Source of the DNA: Rozella allomycis CSF55
Taxonomy: Eukaryota; Rozellomycota
DNA: 52,385 nucleotides
Assembly: GCA_000442015.1 (NCBI GenBank)
Contig: KE560603.1
Span: forward strand, 1 to 52,385
Direction of reading: 5' to 3'
Part shown: positions 1 to 12,800 of the stretch, piece by piece
Numbering within the stretch: the stretch's first letter is position 1
Layout of the letters: every line of letters begins with the position of its first letter
Notes under the pieces: generated by a model
Seen by the model: the letters and a program-made list of their open reading frames with translations, nothing else
The model's database searches: none
Told to the model about the DNA's origin: nothing
Program-made: the position numbers and the translations under genes

Positions 1-106
1 GAATTCCGGTATTTACTTTCTTAACGTCAGTTGTAGAAGTGTTGTCATTAGTAGGTAATGCAGATGCTGATATTGCTCCGAGTACGAGTAAAGTGCACAA
101 ATTCAT
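1..106 (-). CDS. Putative secreted protein, N-terminal fragment
   Basis: Only the first 35 codons lie in the window; the gene runs off the left edge. The translation begins MNLCTLLVLGAISASALPTN, a classic signal peptide with a short N-region, a hydrophobic core and an Ala-Ser-Ala cleavage region, followed by a Thr/Ser/Asp-rich stretch (NDNTSTTDVKK) typical of a mature secreted or wall-associated protein. The start is the first ATG after an AT-rich, TATA-like stretch (positions about 130-160). No family can be named from this fragment. A second possible secreted protein starts just upstream on the same strand (344), so the two may be a tandem pair. Confidence 0.55.
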   Translation of the reverse strand, partial: MNLCTLLVLGAISASALPTNDNTSTTDVKKVNTGI

Positions 107-242
107 GAATATGTGGCTCTACGGAAGAAACTATATTTATATTGATATGATATAAATTCTGTTTATAGAAACTCGTATCATCTATTAATAGAAAAAAACT
201 AATCAAAGATTCAAAAGTTACTTGCAATATACGATTCCAAAA

Positions 243-344
243 CTACTGAAACCGCGACATGCATTCAAATTGTTTTTCCCGTGTCATAAGATCGTCGTCG
301 CAAATACAGCCAATAAAAGAGACAGCGAAAAGTATGATTCTCAT
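243..344 (-). CDS. Small putative secreted peptide, uncertain
   Basis: A 33-codon frame starts MRIILFAVSFIGCICDDDLM, which looks like a signal peptide, and continues with a charged tail containing one more Cys. The unspliced frame stops at TAG (243-245). That TAG lies inside GTAGTTTTGG, a possible 5' splice site, so the gene could instead continue leftwards through an intron; neither a 26-nt nor a 48-nt splice gives a convincing longer protein. The call rests only on the signal peptide and on the neighbouring gene at 106 having the same design. It may be a chance frame. Confidence 0.28.
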   Translation of the reverse strand: MRIILFAVSFIGCICDDDLMTREKQFECMSRFQ

Positions 345-851
345 GATGTCTCTTTTATAGGTGGTTATATTTGTGAGGAGGATTCAATAGTTTCGAAAGC
401 GTAATTAATACAGGTAGTACATTTTTATGTGGTCACTAAAGCTAAAATACTTATTTGAAATTTCGAAAAATCAGTTCAACCTATCACGAAATAAAATGGT
501 TTGGTAATGGAGAGGACGCTGGCATTTTCAAGACTTTAGGTCTAGTAATGCCGTGTTCAATCAGTGGATGCGGTTTATAAAGCTTGATTTCTTAGAATTT
601 TACTGGAGGGCTTGGTTTGATTCTAGTCTCTAGATTTTGACGAATGGATTCCCCTTCCTTAAATAATCAACTTTGGTTGATATATTAAAAAAATTAATAA
701 ACAGTAAACAGTTTAAGACCACAAAATCTAAAATTCTTCTTCAATTGATTCAATTATTATTTATTGCCTTCTACTGCGTATTAAGAAATCTGGCTAGAAA
801 CTATTTAAAAATATTAATGAAAATAATGTATCAAATTTCTAAAAGAATTTA
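345..851. other. Intergenic, no convincing gene
   Basis: About 500 AT-rich bases lie between the small secreted frame and the dynein stop codon. A plus-strand frame that could be spliced from an ATG at 646 to a stop at 855 encodes a Leu/Ile-rich peptide, but its splice donor (GTTGAT) is unlike others here and it would end on top of the dynein stop codon. I see no RNA gene, repeat or conserved motif. Confidence 0.5.
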
Positions 852-3800
852 TTAAGGCAACGACAATAAAAGTGCTGTCCCTCTCTTTATAAAGAAATCC
901 GCATCAAACTGCCCAACCTTCAAATCCACAGCAATAACAAACGACGGTCTATCTTCCGATCCTGTTCTTACAGGGTAATAATAAACAGGACACGTGTAAA
1001 CTCCTTTAACTGCCTTCTTCTTTGCCTCTACCGGCTTAAAATGGATAACGGGCATTGGCGTCACCAGCTCCATCGGTCTCGGCTCCTTTAAACAATTAGC
1101 CTTTTTATCCCAACTAGCATTACGAATAAACAATTTGTATACCTGGCGCCTTCCAAGTAAACTCCTTGCACGTAAATGCCGTCCTTGGGAGCCCCTTGGA
1201 TATGCGAGTCATCGTCGGTTTGTTGCACAGAGAATTCCCAGGTGAGCATATCGATGGGAATATTGTTCTTTCTAGCTGATTTCTGCAAGACAGCTGTTAG
1301 AAACCCACAGGGGAATGTGAACGCACCCAGCCAAAAGAATTTAGGCTCGTTTCTATATTAAACAAATTAATGATTGGTACCCTTTCGACCAATTTGAGAA
1401 AAAGTCTATCCTTTGAATCAAATCTCTAGTCCAAGCGCCCAAAGGTTTCAACGACGGATAAGTTTTCGACCAAGCTAATGGAACAACTCCATTTGAAATC
1501 GCCAAGTAGACTGCTTCAAGATCAGAGTTTATAACAATCAATCCTTTCAGACCCTTGCATAATTCATTCAGTGTTAATCTAATGATATCCAGCAGGTTGT
1601 TGTATCTTTTGATTTCCTGCAACAGAACCACATTGATCGGTTGAATAGCTTCCGCTTTGATTCTCTTGCATGTTTGGTCATAGTCGATATTTTCAGGAAT
1701 TTGTTTCAGCAGTTCGTTTGAAATGCTCAAGACTCGTTCTTCCCTCGATTGACCGACAAAAGTAGAGATTTGCGGCTGAAGAGAGATTAATGTTGTGAGG
1801 AGGTTGTTTGATTCTTTGATTAGGGAAGCGATATCAGCGTTTGAATGTTGGCCAACCACTTCAGGTCGATCGAAAGCAGGCCACGATGAGCAAAAGTCTT
1901 TAAACGAAGATAAATCATCGAAATCGGGAATGTAGTAATTTTGAATTGAAGAGAGTTTGAAATTTTGGGTTGAAATTGATTCTTCAGAAAAGTATGAATT
2001 GATGTAACTTTTCAGGACCCTTCTGTCCCATTCATCAGTAACTCTGCCGCCATAGTTGGCATCAGCAATTAAATAGCGGAGAGCATCCCATGGAACATTT
2101 TCATATTCATTTAACAGAGAACATAAAAGATTTTCTGAAACTTCAAAATCAGAGTCATTGAAATCGTATGGAACATTGTAACCCAAAGACAGAAACTTTC
2201 TTCTTTCTAGTAAAACTGAATGATAAAAGCACAAAGAAAACAACAATTTCCTGTAAATTTTTGGTTTTTGGCATTTTTTGAATTGTTGGTCGTCGAAAGA
2301 ATTAAATAGACGCAGAATATTTGATTTAATGCCTTTTGGTGGTTCAGTTGTTAGTTTAATTGACGCTTGCAGTATAGAAATTGGAAACGACGGATTTGGA
2401 GAGCTTGAAAGCCACAGCCTGAAATCTGGATGAATATTTTCTTGTGATGACATTTGCTCTATAATCTTTTCCAGTGTTGGCATCCAACTAATAGACAAAT
2501 GACAATTAGCTAAAAATATCCAGTTTCCAAGTCTGATTGCATCCTGAATCAACCTTAAAGCTTTAGGTGTTTGTCCTTGTCCCAGTGATAAATGGTAGAA
2601 ACGATCATTCATCTTCTTTTTGTTAGCCAACGATGAAATAATAAAAGTTGGATCAACCCCTGGCGATATAATAAACAGAATTGGCGTTTTGCAATTTGAA
2701 TCTAGCAATGTATCTTCAATATCAATCAAAGGTGGATCAATGTAATTTTGTCCCAGATTATTAACAATGAATTTCTGTGCACAAAGAATGAATCTATCTG
2801 GACGCAGAGATCTAATTATTAAAATTCGTTGTAGATCTGTCAATTTACTATCCCAATCCCCAGGCAATGGTAATTCTTCAGGTTCAGGGTTCATGAACCA
2901 ACTTTTCCATTCTCTTTCGTTTTGTTCCAGAGAAGAGATGAGAGAATTGAAGATTGTCATTTTATTTAATTCAGAAATATTATCCCAAGAGTTTTCATCA
3001 ATCCAATCAGAGCAAGGGTTTGGTAATTGAGTGTCTCTGTCAATTACATGGCCTCCTCTCAATAAGAAATCAAATTCATCTTTATTTAATTTATCTGCGT
3101 ATTCAAGTATTTTGCAAGTCATTTGAAAAGAGAATAGCAATTTATGTTTACCTACAATTTAATATGAATAAAATGTTTACCTATAATCAAATACAACTAA
3201 TATCATTACCGAATAAACTCTTGCATACATTCTTGTAGACAGAAAAAGTGTGATAATCATTTAAATTAGCAATCCTCTCATTCAAATCATCACTCTTNTA
3301 TGTTTACCTACAATTGAATATGAATAAAATGTTTACCTATAATTAAACATAACAATTATTTTTACCGAATAAACTCTTGCAGACATTCTTGTAGACAGAA
3401 AAGGTGTGATAATCATTTAAATTAGCAATCCTCTCATTCAAATCATCACTCTTTAAACTCTTCTGAATACTCTTTTCAAACAATGAAATATAAAAATCCA
3501 AAGAAAACTGATACATTGAATCCACAGAATTCAAATCATTCAACACAAAAAATAAAATAGAAGCTCTTTGTGCACATGATCTATAAGCTTCACGAGCGAT
3601 ATCAATTTTGATTTCTGTTTGTTCACTAACTTTTAATTGTCTGGCAGCCTCTTCAGCTGTATGTTTGGATGACTGTAGAGCATTAACCAACTTTTCATCA
3701 TCTAGAATTGATCCATGTGCGTTGGCTAGAAGATTTAGAATTTCGTCTTCTAGTTCTAATAATTTCTTTTTGGCGGCTGCAACGTTGATCACTAGAGAGT

Positions 3801-6800
3801 CTTTTTGTTCTTCCAACTCTGGTTTCTCTCTTCTCACCACGATACCTTTTAACATGAAATATGATTTAATTTACCTAGTAGTTGATCTTCTAATCCTTTT
3901 TCTTTGACAGAAAAGTTTATAACACAAGTTTTAGAACAAATTTCAGGTGAATATTTTGGATTTGATAGTCTAGTAGTTAGATACAGTTTAAACTTGGGAT
4001 CAAATTCAATCTCCTTGTCACCTTTTCTTAACAAAAAGTTTTAATTGTTACCTAGTTTAACCAATATACTTATGGTTACCTAGTTTAATGAATAGAGAAT
4101 CCCCCCGTTTGATTAAATCTTTATTCAAGATTGGATCAATGCTGGAATCAATATTCTCTCCAACATTCTGCATCAAGACTGGCTGACCTATAGGAATAGA
4201 AAATTCAAACTGTTTTAATAAATCAGATTGTTTGGCATCAATTATTTTTAGATTGTTTTCCAATTCTAATCTTTTAATCCATTTATTAGCTTGCAATTGT
4301 GGGTCAACAATCAATGGCCACCTCTTACCTTGATCATTTCAAATTTAATAGATTACCTATATCGATTTAAATCTCTTAGTTTACCTCGTTGAATGATAAT
4401 CGCATTGTCAGTTGAAAATGAATCAAACGGCAACCCTTTAATAATCCACTCTCTAATATCAGTAGAATTACCAAGCCAAGTAGAAAACTGAAAATCAACA
4501 GAAAATGGAATCTCCAACTGCTTCAACTGTGGAATCCAAATCTGATTAATCAACTTGTTTCTATAAATAGAATTAAATGGACCAAAATATGATAAAACAG
4601 CTGAACTTATCAAACAATCTCCAGGCAAACATTTCAATGACTCTTCATACTTTTTAATAGAAGATTCCCATCGCTCCTTTTCACCACTTAAACCAGACAC
4701 CAATTGTTCTGCTCTCTTTAATTTCAATTCAGTTTCTTCTGAATCTTTCTTCAGTTTCTCTTTCAACTCAACCTTTTCATCATATTGTAATTTCAACTCA
4801 TTAACTTTGAACTGAATTTCATTCAACTTGTCTTGCGCTTCTTTCAACGATAGTTGCTTCTTTTCTAAAGCCTCTTGCGCTATTCTCAATTTCTCTCTCT
4901 TGGGCGCTACTTGTCTAAAAATATTCCCATAAGCTTCCATTGCTCTAACCCACAAACAAAGCGATTTAGCTGCTAGTGAAACTCTGCCAATTATTTCTGG
5001 ATTAAAGTTTTCATCCAAGCAAATCTGTGAAATCTTTTTCAATATTTTATCTGAAATGTTGTCCTTGTCAAAGTTTATTAATGTTTTTATAAAATTTGGA
5101 TTTCCTAGCTGTCTTTTAGCTTCATCCCACGTTGGTTCACTCTTTTTCAGTATCATTACAGCTTCCATGACTTTCTCTACCAACGCTGGTGGTTTTCCAT
5201 ATGATTTAATTTCACCTTTTTTAACATTAAGTTTACTTGATTACCTATTTCACTATGATCTATTTTGATTACCTAAATCTTTTTTGTTTAATCCTTCTAA
5301 AGCTTTCAATGCAGAATTCAGTGCAGGCAACGCTTGATCTAAATCAGTTTGAGCGGCATTAGCCACCGCTCTCACTTGTTCTTCTTCAACTTTTAGTTTC
5401 TCACTCCTAGTAGCGACACTTCTCGCTTGGTCATCAGCTTCTCTCTTTTGTTGCACTATAATAACAAGATAATCTTCACATTGTTTTTGATACTGCGCAA
5501 CTTGCTTCTTGCTAGAATCTAATTCTATTGATATCTTTTCAACACTCTTTCTTGTATCATCCAATTTACTCAAACCGCCTCTCAGCTTGGTTGCTTGTTT
5601 TCCAATCTCTCTTCGCTTTTTATTCAACAATGTTTGATAAACTTTAACCAATTCTAAATAATTGATTGGTGTAACGTAATTCTTTCTCTTCAGTTCATTG
5701 TACATTATATTAGATTGATTAATAATTGAAGTATGAATATTAACAAACATTTGAGCAATACCTTTCAATATGGTTTAAGTGCAATGTTTACCTAATGATA
5801 TGTTTAAACTAATAAGTTTACCTAATAATAATAACTATAATTCTTTTACCTTTCTTTAGTTGATCTTGGTTGATTTCAATATTCTCTAAATATTTAGTTG
5901 AAACTTCCAAGAGAGCATCTTCAGGCCATTCACTAAACCAAATACTTGTAGTGCAATTAACAAGAGAAGGAAACATTCTCAATCTATTTCTAAAATTATC
6001 TCCAACTGGACTAGCACAAACAATCACATTCAAATTCTGCTTAACCTTGTTGATGAAATAATTATAAATGCCATCTAGATTATCAGAAACTTGCCCAATT
6101 GAATTTTGTATTTCAGCAACTTCTTCCATTGTAAACAGATTAGGAACATGCCCCAGACTCAAGATATTACTCAAATCTTCCATAAACAAATCATTTGTCA
6201 ATTGAGTATCAGTCAACAAGAACACTGTCTTTTTCTTTTCAATCCCACATTGCCTTTCAAACACTTTAAATTCTTTTACCTTTATTACAATTAACGTAAT
6301 CTAATTTACCTAGATTACATTAACCTCTTCAAATTACCTGAACAACTGTTTGATGTCTTCTTTGAATTCTTCAATTCTATAATTCCTCGTCACTTCAATT
6401 TGATAAACAGCAGCATTACAAACATACGCCGCCAATTTAGTCAAACTTCTTCTCCCACTCCCACCTAATCCAATCAACAATCCATTCCCCTGCGACAATG
6501 TAATAATTCTCGCTATCCTAACAACATGCTCAATAACATCTCTAAACAACACCAAATCCAACGCTACTGAACCAGGCTTTTGATCATGTTCATTCATCTT
6601 TTCTTCTAAATAATTCTACCCATTCAACCAACCAATTCTAATTACTTTAAGTTTGGAAACATCTTCAATCTCTTGATAAACAACCCTGCTCTCCAAACTA
6701 TTAAAGTCTCCAAACATTGGAATCCTCTTGTCTCCACACAACTGCTTTATAGTAGACCCAAAATAACTATTCAACTTTTCATCAACCAGCTTATAAAACC

Positions 6801-9800
6801 ATTCCCTATCATTAACATCAACAAGTCTATCATTAAACACTCTATACACTTCATGCACCCACAGCTTGGTAAACGATTCCTTTGAATCATAGAAATCCCT
6901 ATTAGCTCTCAACAACCCTTCCATCACATTAAATCTACAACCTTACCTTGGAACACTTTGGAAATGTCTCTCAAACTAAACAAATAATGGATTTTCGCTG
7001 GAGTCGGTAACAAATGCTGAGAAACAATATTGTAAATATCAACACTCGCACTCGTCATTATATCACCCAATGGTTTCACCTGCTCTTCAAAATCTTGCAA
7101 TTTCTGGTTAATAATCGTTGAATAGATTCTAAACAATGAAGACTCATTCGGACTCGTCATATTAATCACATTAAACCTAGACTGAAACCTCTCAGACAAT
7201 GTGTTTCTAGCACCCCCTGGTTTAGCCATCGCACTCAACAATACAATATCAGTTAAATACTTAATAGACTGTTTCTGCAGATCATAAACAAATCCATAAT
7301 CCATCCAATGCTTAATCAACTCCAACGGCTGCTGACTCCCAAAACTATCCTTCTTGGGCATATTCAAATCATCAATAAATATAGTCAATGTCTTTCCACC
7401 AGCCGGCACATAAATATTCTTTGTTCTCTTTTCCATCTTTGACTCGAATATACTCTGCACAGTCTCACTACTAGTTTGCGCCGACATGTTCACTACAAGA
7501 AAATTATTGATATTCATATTCTGTATAATCGACGTCTTGCCAGTCCCAGACTCTCCAACCAAAAGGACTGGATACTTGTTCTTGCACAAACTGTTTATCA
7601 AAAACTCATTTCTCTCGGTATCAATCGTCGGCACAAGTATTTTATTAAACGGAATACTCGTACTATACCGCCATCCACTCGTAATCTTGTCCTCCCAGTG
7701 ATTCCACTGCTTCTTTTCTACATTCACATAATACTCATAAACAGTGTCCTTGCTGGGAAACTGTCCTTCCAGCTCTCTCAAAAACATATCAAAACTGGTT
7801 CTACTCGTCTCTGTCAATGATCCACCAACACTCCATATCAAACTAAAGATAAACCACATTTCAAACAGTTTATAATCAATCTCGCTATAATCTATCCCAT
7901 TCTCTTTGGTAGAAAATGAATCAAACAAATTGCAAAATGATTTCACACAACTGGCTTCATCAACTTTAACTATTTCAGAACAGTTTCGTTTAAATTCTAT
8001 CGCTGGTTTAATATACTTTTCAACCAGTTTACACAACAACGCTGCCACACCAGAATTATCCTTTTCACTATTCAATTGATTATCCCTCTCAACTCTATCT
8101 CCCTCTCTCTCTCAACTCTATCTCCCTCTCTCTCAACTCTATCTCCCTCTCTCTCCCTCTCAACTCTTTCTCCCTCTCTCTCATCACTCTCCTGACTCTT
8201 AAAACTCTTCTTCCTCTCAATCCAACTATCAACAACCGGCTTCCATCCCAAATCCCCAACATCATGGTACACCATGCCCACCCGACTCACAGTCGCCGGC
8301 GACGCAGCCTCCAAATTATCAACCTCAAACACCAGCGACACCTGCTCAGGCAGCCCAATTCTATCTCCATTGCTCAGCGTCAGTATCTTGTTATCATCCA
8401 ACACCGAATTCATAGACTCTATCCACAACGTATCCACAGGTCCATCCAGCAAAACCCACTTTTGGTCCTTTTTATCATCCAAACACACAGATTTCAACAC
8501 ACTAGACAACACCCCGTCGCTCCATTCGTTCATCGAATTGTACTGGCCATACAAAGAGCCTAGCGACATGCTCTTGGGATTTATACTATACACTCTAACT
8601 GCATTATACTTTTCTGGATACTGTTTAGACAGTCTATTGTACGCGCCCTGCAGCACCTTCCACACAGTTGATTTGCCAGAATTTGAGTTTCCAATAACCA
8701 TAACACCATGTCTGATAATCTTTATTTCATGCAGCTGCAACACCTTGTTAATAATAGACTCTTCCAACTGCAGATTGCTAGCGGCCATTTCCTCCTTGAC
8801 AGCCTGGATCAGAACACTATTGTCTTGCTGGCTGATTTCAATGCCTGGAAACAGATCATACAAAATACCCATAAACAGTGGAACATCATCACTAGTTAAT
8901 TTGGGAATATTCATATCTTTCAACGAAAGAAACAAGACTATATCATCGGGTGCATTCATATCCATTCTCTTGCGCATTCCAGCTGTTCTCAAAGCAGACG
9001 TTAAACTTCTCAACCCATAATCATAGTGTGACTGTTTAGACAACTGCTGCGTAGCCAAGCGGTACAGTGAATCAACCTTTTTACTCAATACTTTGGTATT
9101 AGCAAATCCTTCAGCAAACAAGACAATTTCGGCAATGTACGCAGAATCAGGCAACATCATAGCAACTGGCCTGAACAAACTCTTCACATTATCAGGCAAT
9201 TCACTTCTTCCAGCGTAAGATGGATTCATTGTAATAAACACAGCTGCTGAATGCTTTAGTTTTATTTCTCTATTCTCAAACACAAATGTTTTAGCTCTTC
9301 TAGAAATAGCAGTTAAAATACAAGATATTTGCAATGCTACAACTGATAAAACTTCAACATCGACTCTATTGAATTCATCAAAACAGCTCCATGCGCCAGT
9401 TTGTGCTAGACCAGCGAATATTCTTCCCATTGATTTGTAGTCGAGACTTTCTGAACAATTTATTACGAGAACAAAATAGCCTAGTGCTTTTCCAAGATCT
9501 TTGACTGATTCTGTTTTACCAGTGCCTGCTTTTCCTTGTGGACTTCCACCTCTATTTAAATTCAAAGCGGTTGTTAAAGTCATGAAGCATCTATCAGTCA
9601 ACGGTGTTATAACCAGCCTTCCACTATTACCTTTATAACAGTATAAAATAGTTGATTACCTAAGTTAATCTTAATTGTTTCTCAATTACCTAGATATTCA
9701 TAGCCATATTGGAATGTTGCATTGATTTGCTTGATAACACAATTATCAACTTCTTTATCCCAATAGAATCTCAATTGACTTGACCATTCAAAAGCATTAA

Positions 9801-12800
9801 CTCCACTGCAATCATTTTTGTACATTCTATCAATAACATCTCTAGAATGAACTTCAGTTGTTATTAAAGCAACAAGCTTTTTCCTCTCAACTTTATTCAA
9901 TGGAGATTTAACCAACTCTGCCAATTTCTTCAAATTGCCTTTATTAAAAGTATTAAAAGAGATTACCTAGTTGTTTTCTTTTTAGTTCTTTCAATGCCCC
10001 CTTTTCACCCTTTTCAACATCTAACAAGGCTCTTGTGCAGTCACTAGTCCAGTTGATTTGGCCAGCTGTTATTAATAGTTGACCAGGCCAATCTTTTAAC
10101 CATTTATCTCTCTTCACTTTTTTGAATGCATTTAAAGTTCCCAGTAGTTGTTTCCGTAGAGTTTCTTTCATTTCATTTTCAATCTGACCCAACCAAACTT
10201 CCACCGCACCTTTTGCATGGATACTAAATAAATGTTACCTATATTTTAACTCTTAAAACCCATTTACCTTCTATTAATACATTCTCATTGAATGGAACAT
10301 ACTCACCATCTTCAGAATACATTCCAATCGCTTCAATAACCCTTCTCATAGAATTACCACCAACATTAACCTGCAATCTATACAGAGAATCAAAACATTT
10401 CTTCAAATGCGGCTGAATAGCATTCGGATCTTTATTCTGCCCCAAAATAATCAACAAATCAGAATCAGACACAAAAGAAAATCTAGGAAACGCTTGTCTC
10501 TTTGTCTCCAAAAACATTGAAAGTGATTTCTGAATCTTCTCCAATTGAACATTCATATTCTTTAATTTATTATTCAAATCTTTTTCATGAGTCGCTCTTA
10601 AAACATTCTTGTCTTTAATCATCTTTTCCATGATTTCTTTCCAGTTTTGATTAATTTCATCAAACACTGATGATTCTTTTGGCAATTGTTTTCTTATATC
10701 TTCACTAGAAATGAAAATGTTTTCTAAATACATCCACTGCTTTTGCACTTGAAGAAGCAATTCTATTATTTCCATTATATTCGATAATGTTCTCTCCCAA
10801 TGATCAACTTGCGATTGGAATGGTTTGAAATATTTAGACACTTTAAATCCACTTAAAGTCAATTGATTGTCTTCTAGTAATTCACTTATTGAATCTGAAC
10901 TTGATAGTTTGAAATACCCCTTTTCATTCTTGAATGGCACAATCTCCAAATCTAATTCACTCCACGCCTTTTTAATATTCTCTATTCCTTGCTCAATAAA
11001 CAATTCTTTAGATGCTGCTTCAGACATTACATTGATTTGATCTCCATACTGATCCAAATTAATCTCTACAATCTTTTCAAGCGTAAAATCTTCTTGTATA
11101 TTCCTTCCAGTTATCTCTCTCAATTTGTCCCAATGGCGTTGTCTCAATGAATTATTCTTCAAATCTTTCAAAATGGGTATCACTCGCTTCATCTGATTCA
11201 ATCTCTCTTTAATCGACTGCCAAATATCCCACTCTTTCAAATTCAATTTATTATTTCTCTTTTGATATTCATTTATTATATTCTCAATCGTCTCTATTTT
11301 CAATTCATGAAATTTCTGAATCTTCCATTCCTTCCATTTCTCATTAAATTCTTTATTCAATTGCCACACATTCATCAGATTATCCAAACTAGTCGCTATA
11401 ATCTCTATATCCTTGGATCCCTGCTGCTCAATCTTAAACACACTCAGTCCCTTTTGCAAATTAATCTCCAAATTAGCCATCTGCTTCACTTTGCTTTTAT
11501 ACTCTTCAATCATCTTAAATGCTTCTTCAATCTCCACCTTCACACTAAAAGGTCCATTGTTCATCAAATCTTCTTTCAATACATTAACATTCTTATTAAA
11601 CTCATCAATAGAATTCATCAATTCAGTTTTAAACTTTAATTTATACTCTTTCAACGTCTTGTCTGATTCATTCATTGTTATTTGAAACACCTGCCACGTT
11701 GTAGGCAACAACTCCAACTGATCCTTTTCTTCTTGCTTTATATTCACATCCTATTCAATATCAATTTGATTCTACTTACGTATTTCTCTAATATCTGGTA
11801 CATTTCTTGGATCGGCTGAAACTGTGATTCAATACTCGCACAATCCATCTTCAACTGAGCAAGCAGATTCAAACTCTCAGACAACTCATCCAAAGTAGTT
11901 GGAATCCTCTTCAACTTTTCTGTATGGTTAACAAACAATTGATGCAGATTCTTCAACTCGGAACTCGCATTGTTATTCAGCAACGTTGTCAGTTTATTCT
12001 GCCACTGATTACAATGCGCTACCAGCGTATGCTTCAATGGAGAACAATCCAATCTAACAAAATTAACACTCGTCAATGTTTCTTCCTTTTGTGTATTGTT
12101 TGCTACTTCAGTGTATCTGTTAATATCAGACTCAAATGTTGACATGGCTGGCTTCAACTTTGCATATCTTCTAATAAACGCATCCTTATTAATCTCCCAT
12201 ATCTACTCAAATATTTAAACTATGCTTACTTCCTTGTATGAATCCCAATTGTGGATGTATTCATTACATTTAACAACATTGTTACTCAATCCATGCTGTA
12301 TATTAGCCAAATGTTTCAACATCTCATCCTCCTTGCCAATAACCTCATGAATCGCTTCTCTCTTGTTATCAACCAGTCTGGGTATCACAGAAATACTAGA
12401 CACAAACTCTCTGCTCAGTCTAGTCACTATTTCTTCCAACTTTTGCAAACTGGGATTAAATTCAACTTTTTGTTTCAATACAACTTCAACTTTAAACAAC
12501 GCCTGTATCTCTGACGGCGCTTCATGGTTCCTACTCTCTCCATTCAATGCATTAGACAACTCAATCAACGATCGTCTCACTAAATGTCTCAACGCTTCCT
12601 CCACCCACAAATCGATTCTCGTCACATAATTCATCCACTGCTCATACACCTCTCTTCCATCACTCTTAAACACTTCAAAACTACTCTCAACAATCTGCTT
12701 GATATTATTATACTCTTTCAACAACTTGCTCTTTATTCCATTCAAATGCATATTAATATACTCTTCAAATTCACTCAACTCGTACACCTTCTTATTCTCA

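Noticed and set aside
222-404. Plus-strand open frame of 60 codons
   Set aside because: It starts with a non-ATG codon and lies opposite the signal-peptide frame; no motif or splice partner was found.
646-855. Possible spliced plus-strand peptide ending at the dynein stop
   Set aside because: The donor would be GTTGAT, unlike the others here, the peptide is AT-driven Leu/Ile/Lys, and it overlaps the dynein stop codon.
6616-6645. In-frame TAG stop inside the dynein gene
   Set aside because: It is the 3' end of a 30-nt intron (GTAATTAG...GGGTAG); removing it restores SKLK-NYLEEKMNEHDQ, so there is no nonsense codon and no need for readthrough.
8274-9020. Plus-strand open frame of 248 codons
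   Set aside because: It lies opposite the AAA1-AAA3 coding region of the dynein gene, has no recognisable motif, and is a shadow of the real frame.
10210-10267. Reading each dynein stack as one long 56-88-nt intron with chance AGGT inside
   Set aside because: Not excluded by sequence alone, but every stack divides exactly into units of 26-30 nt with GTAA starts and TAG/AAG ends, which chance would rarely give eight times in one gene.
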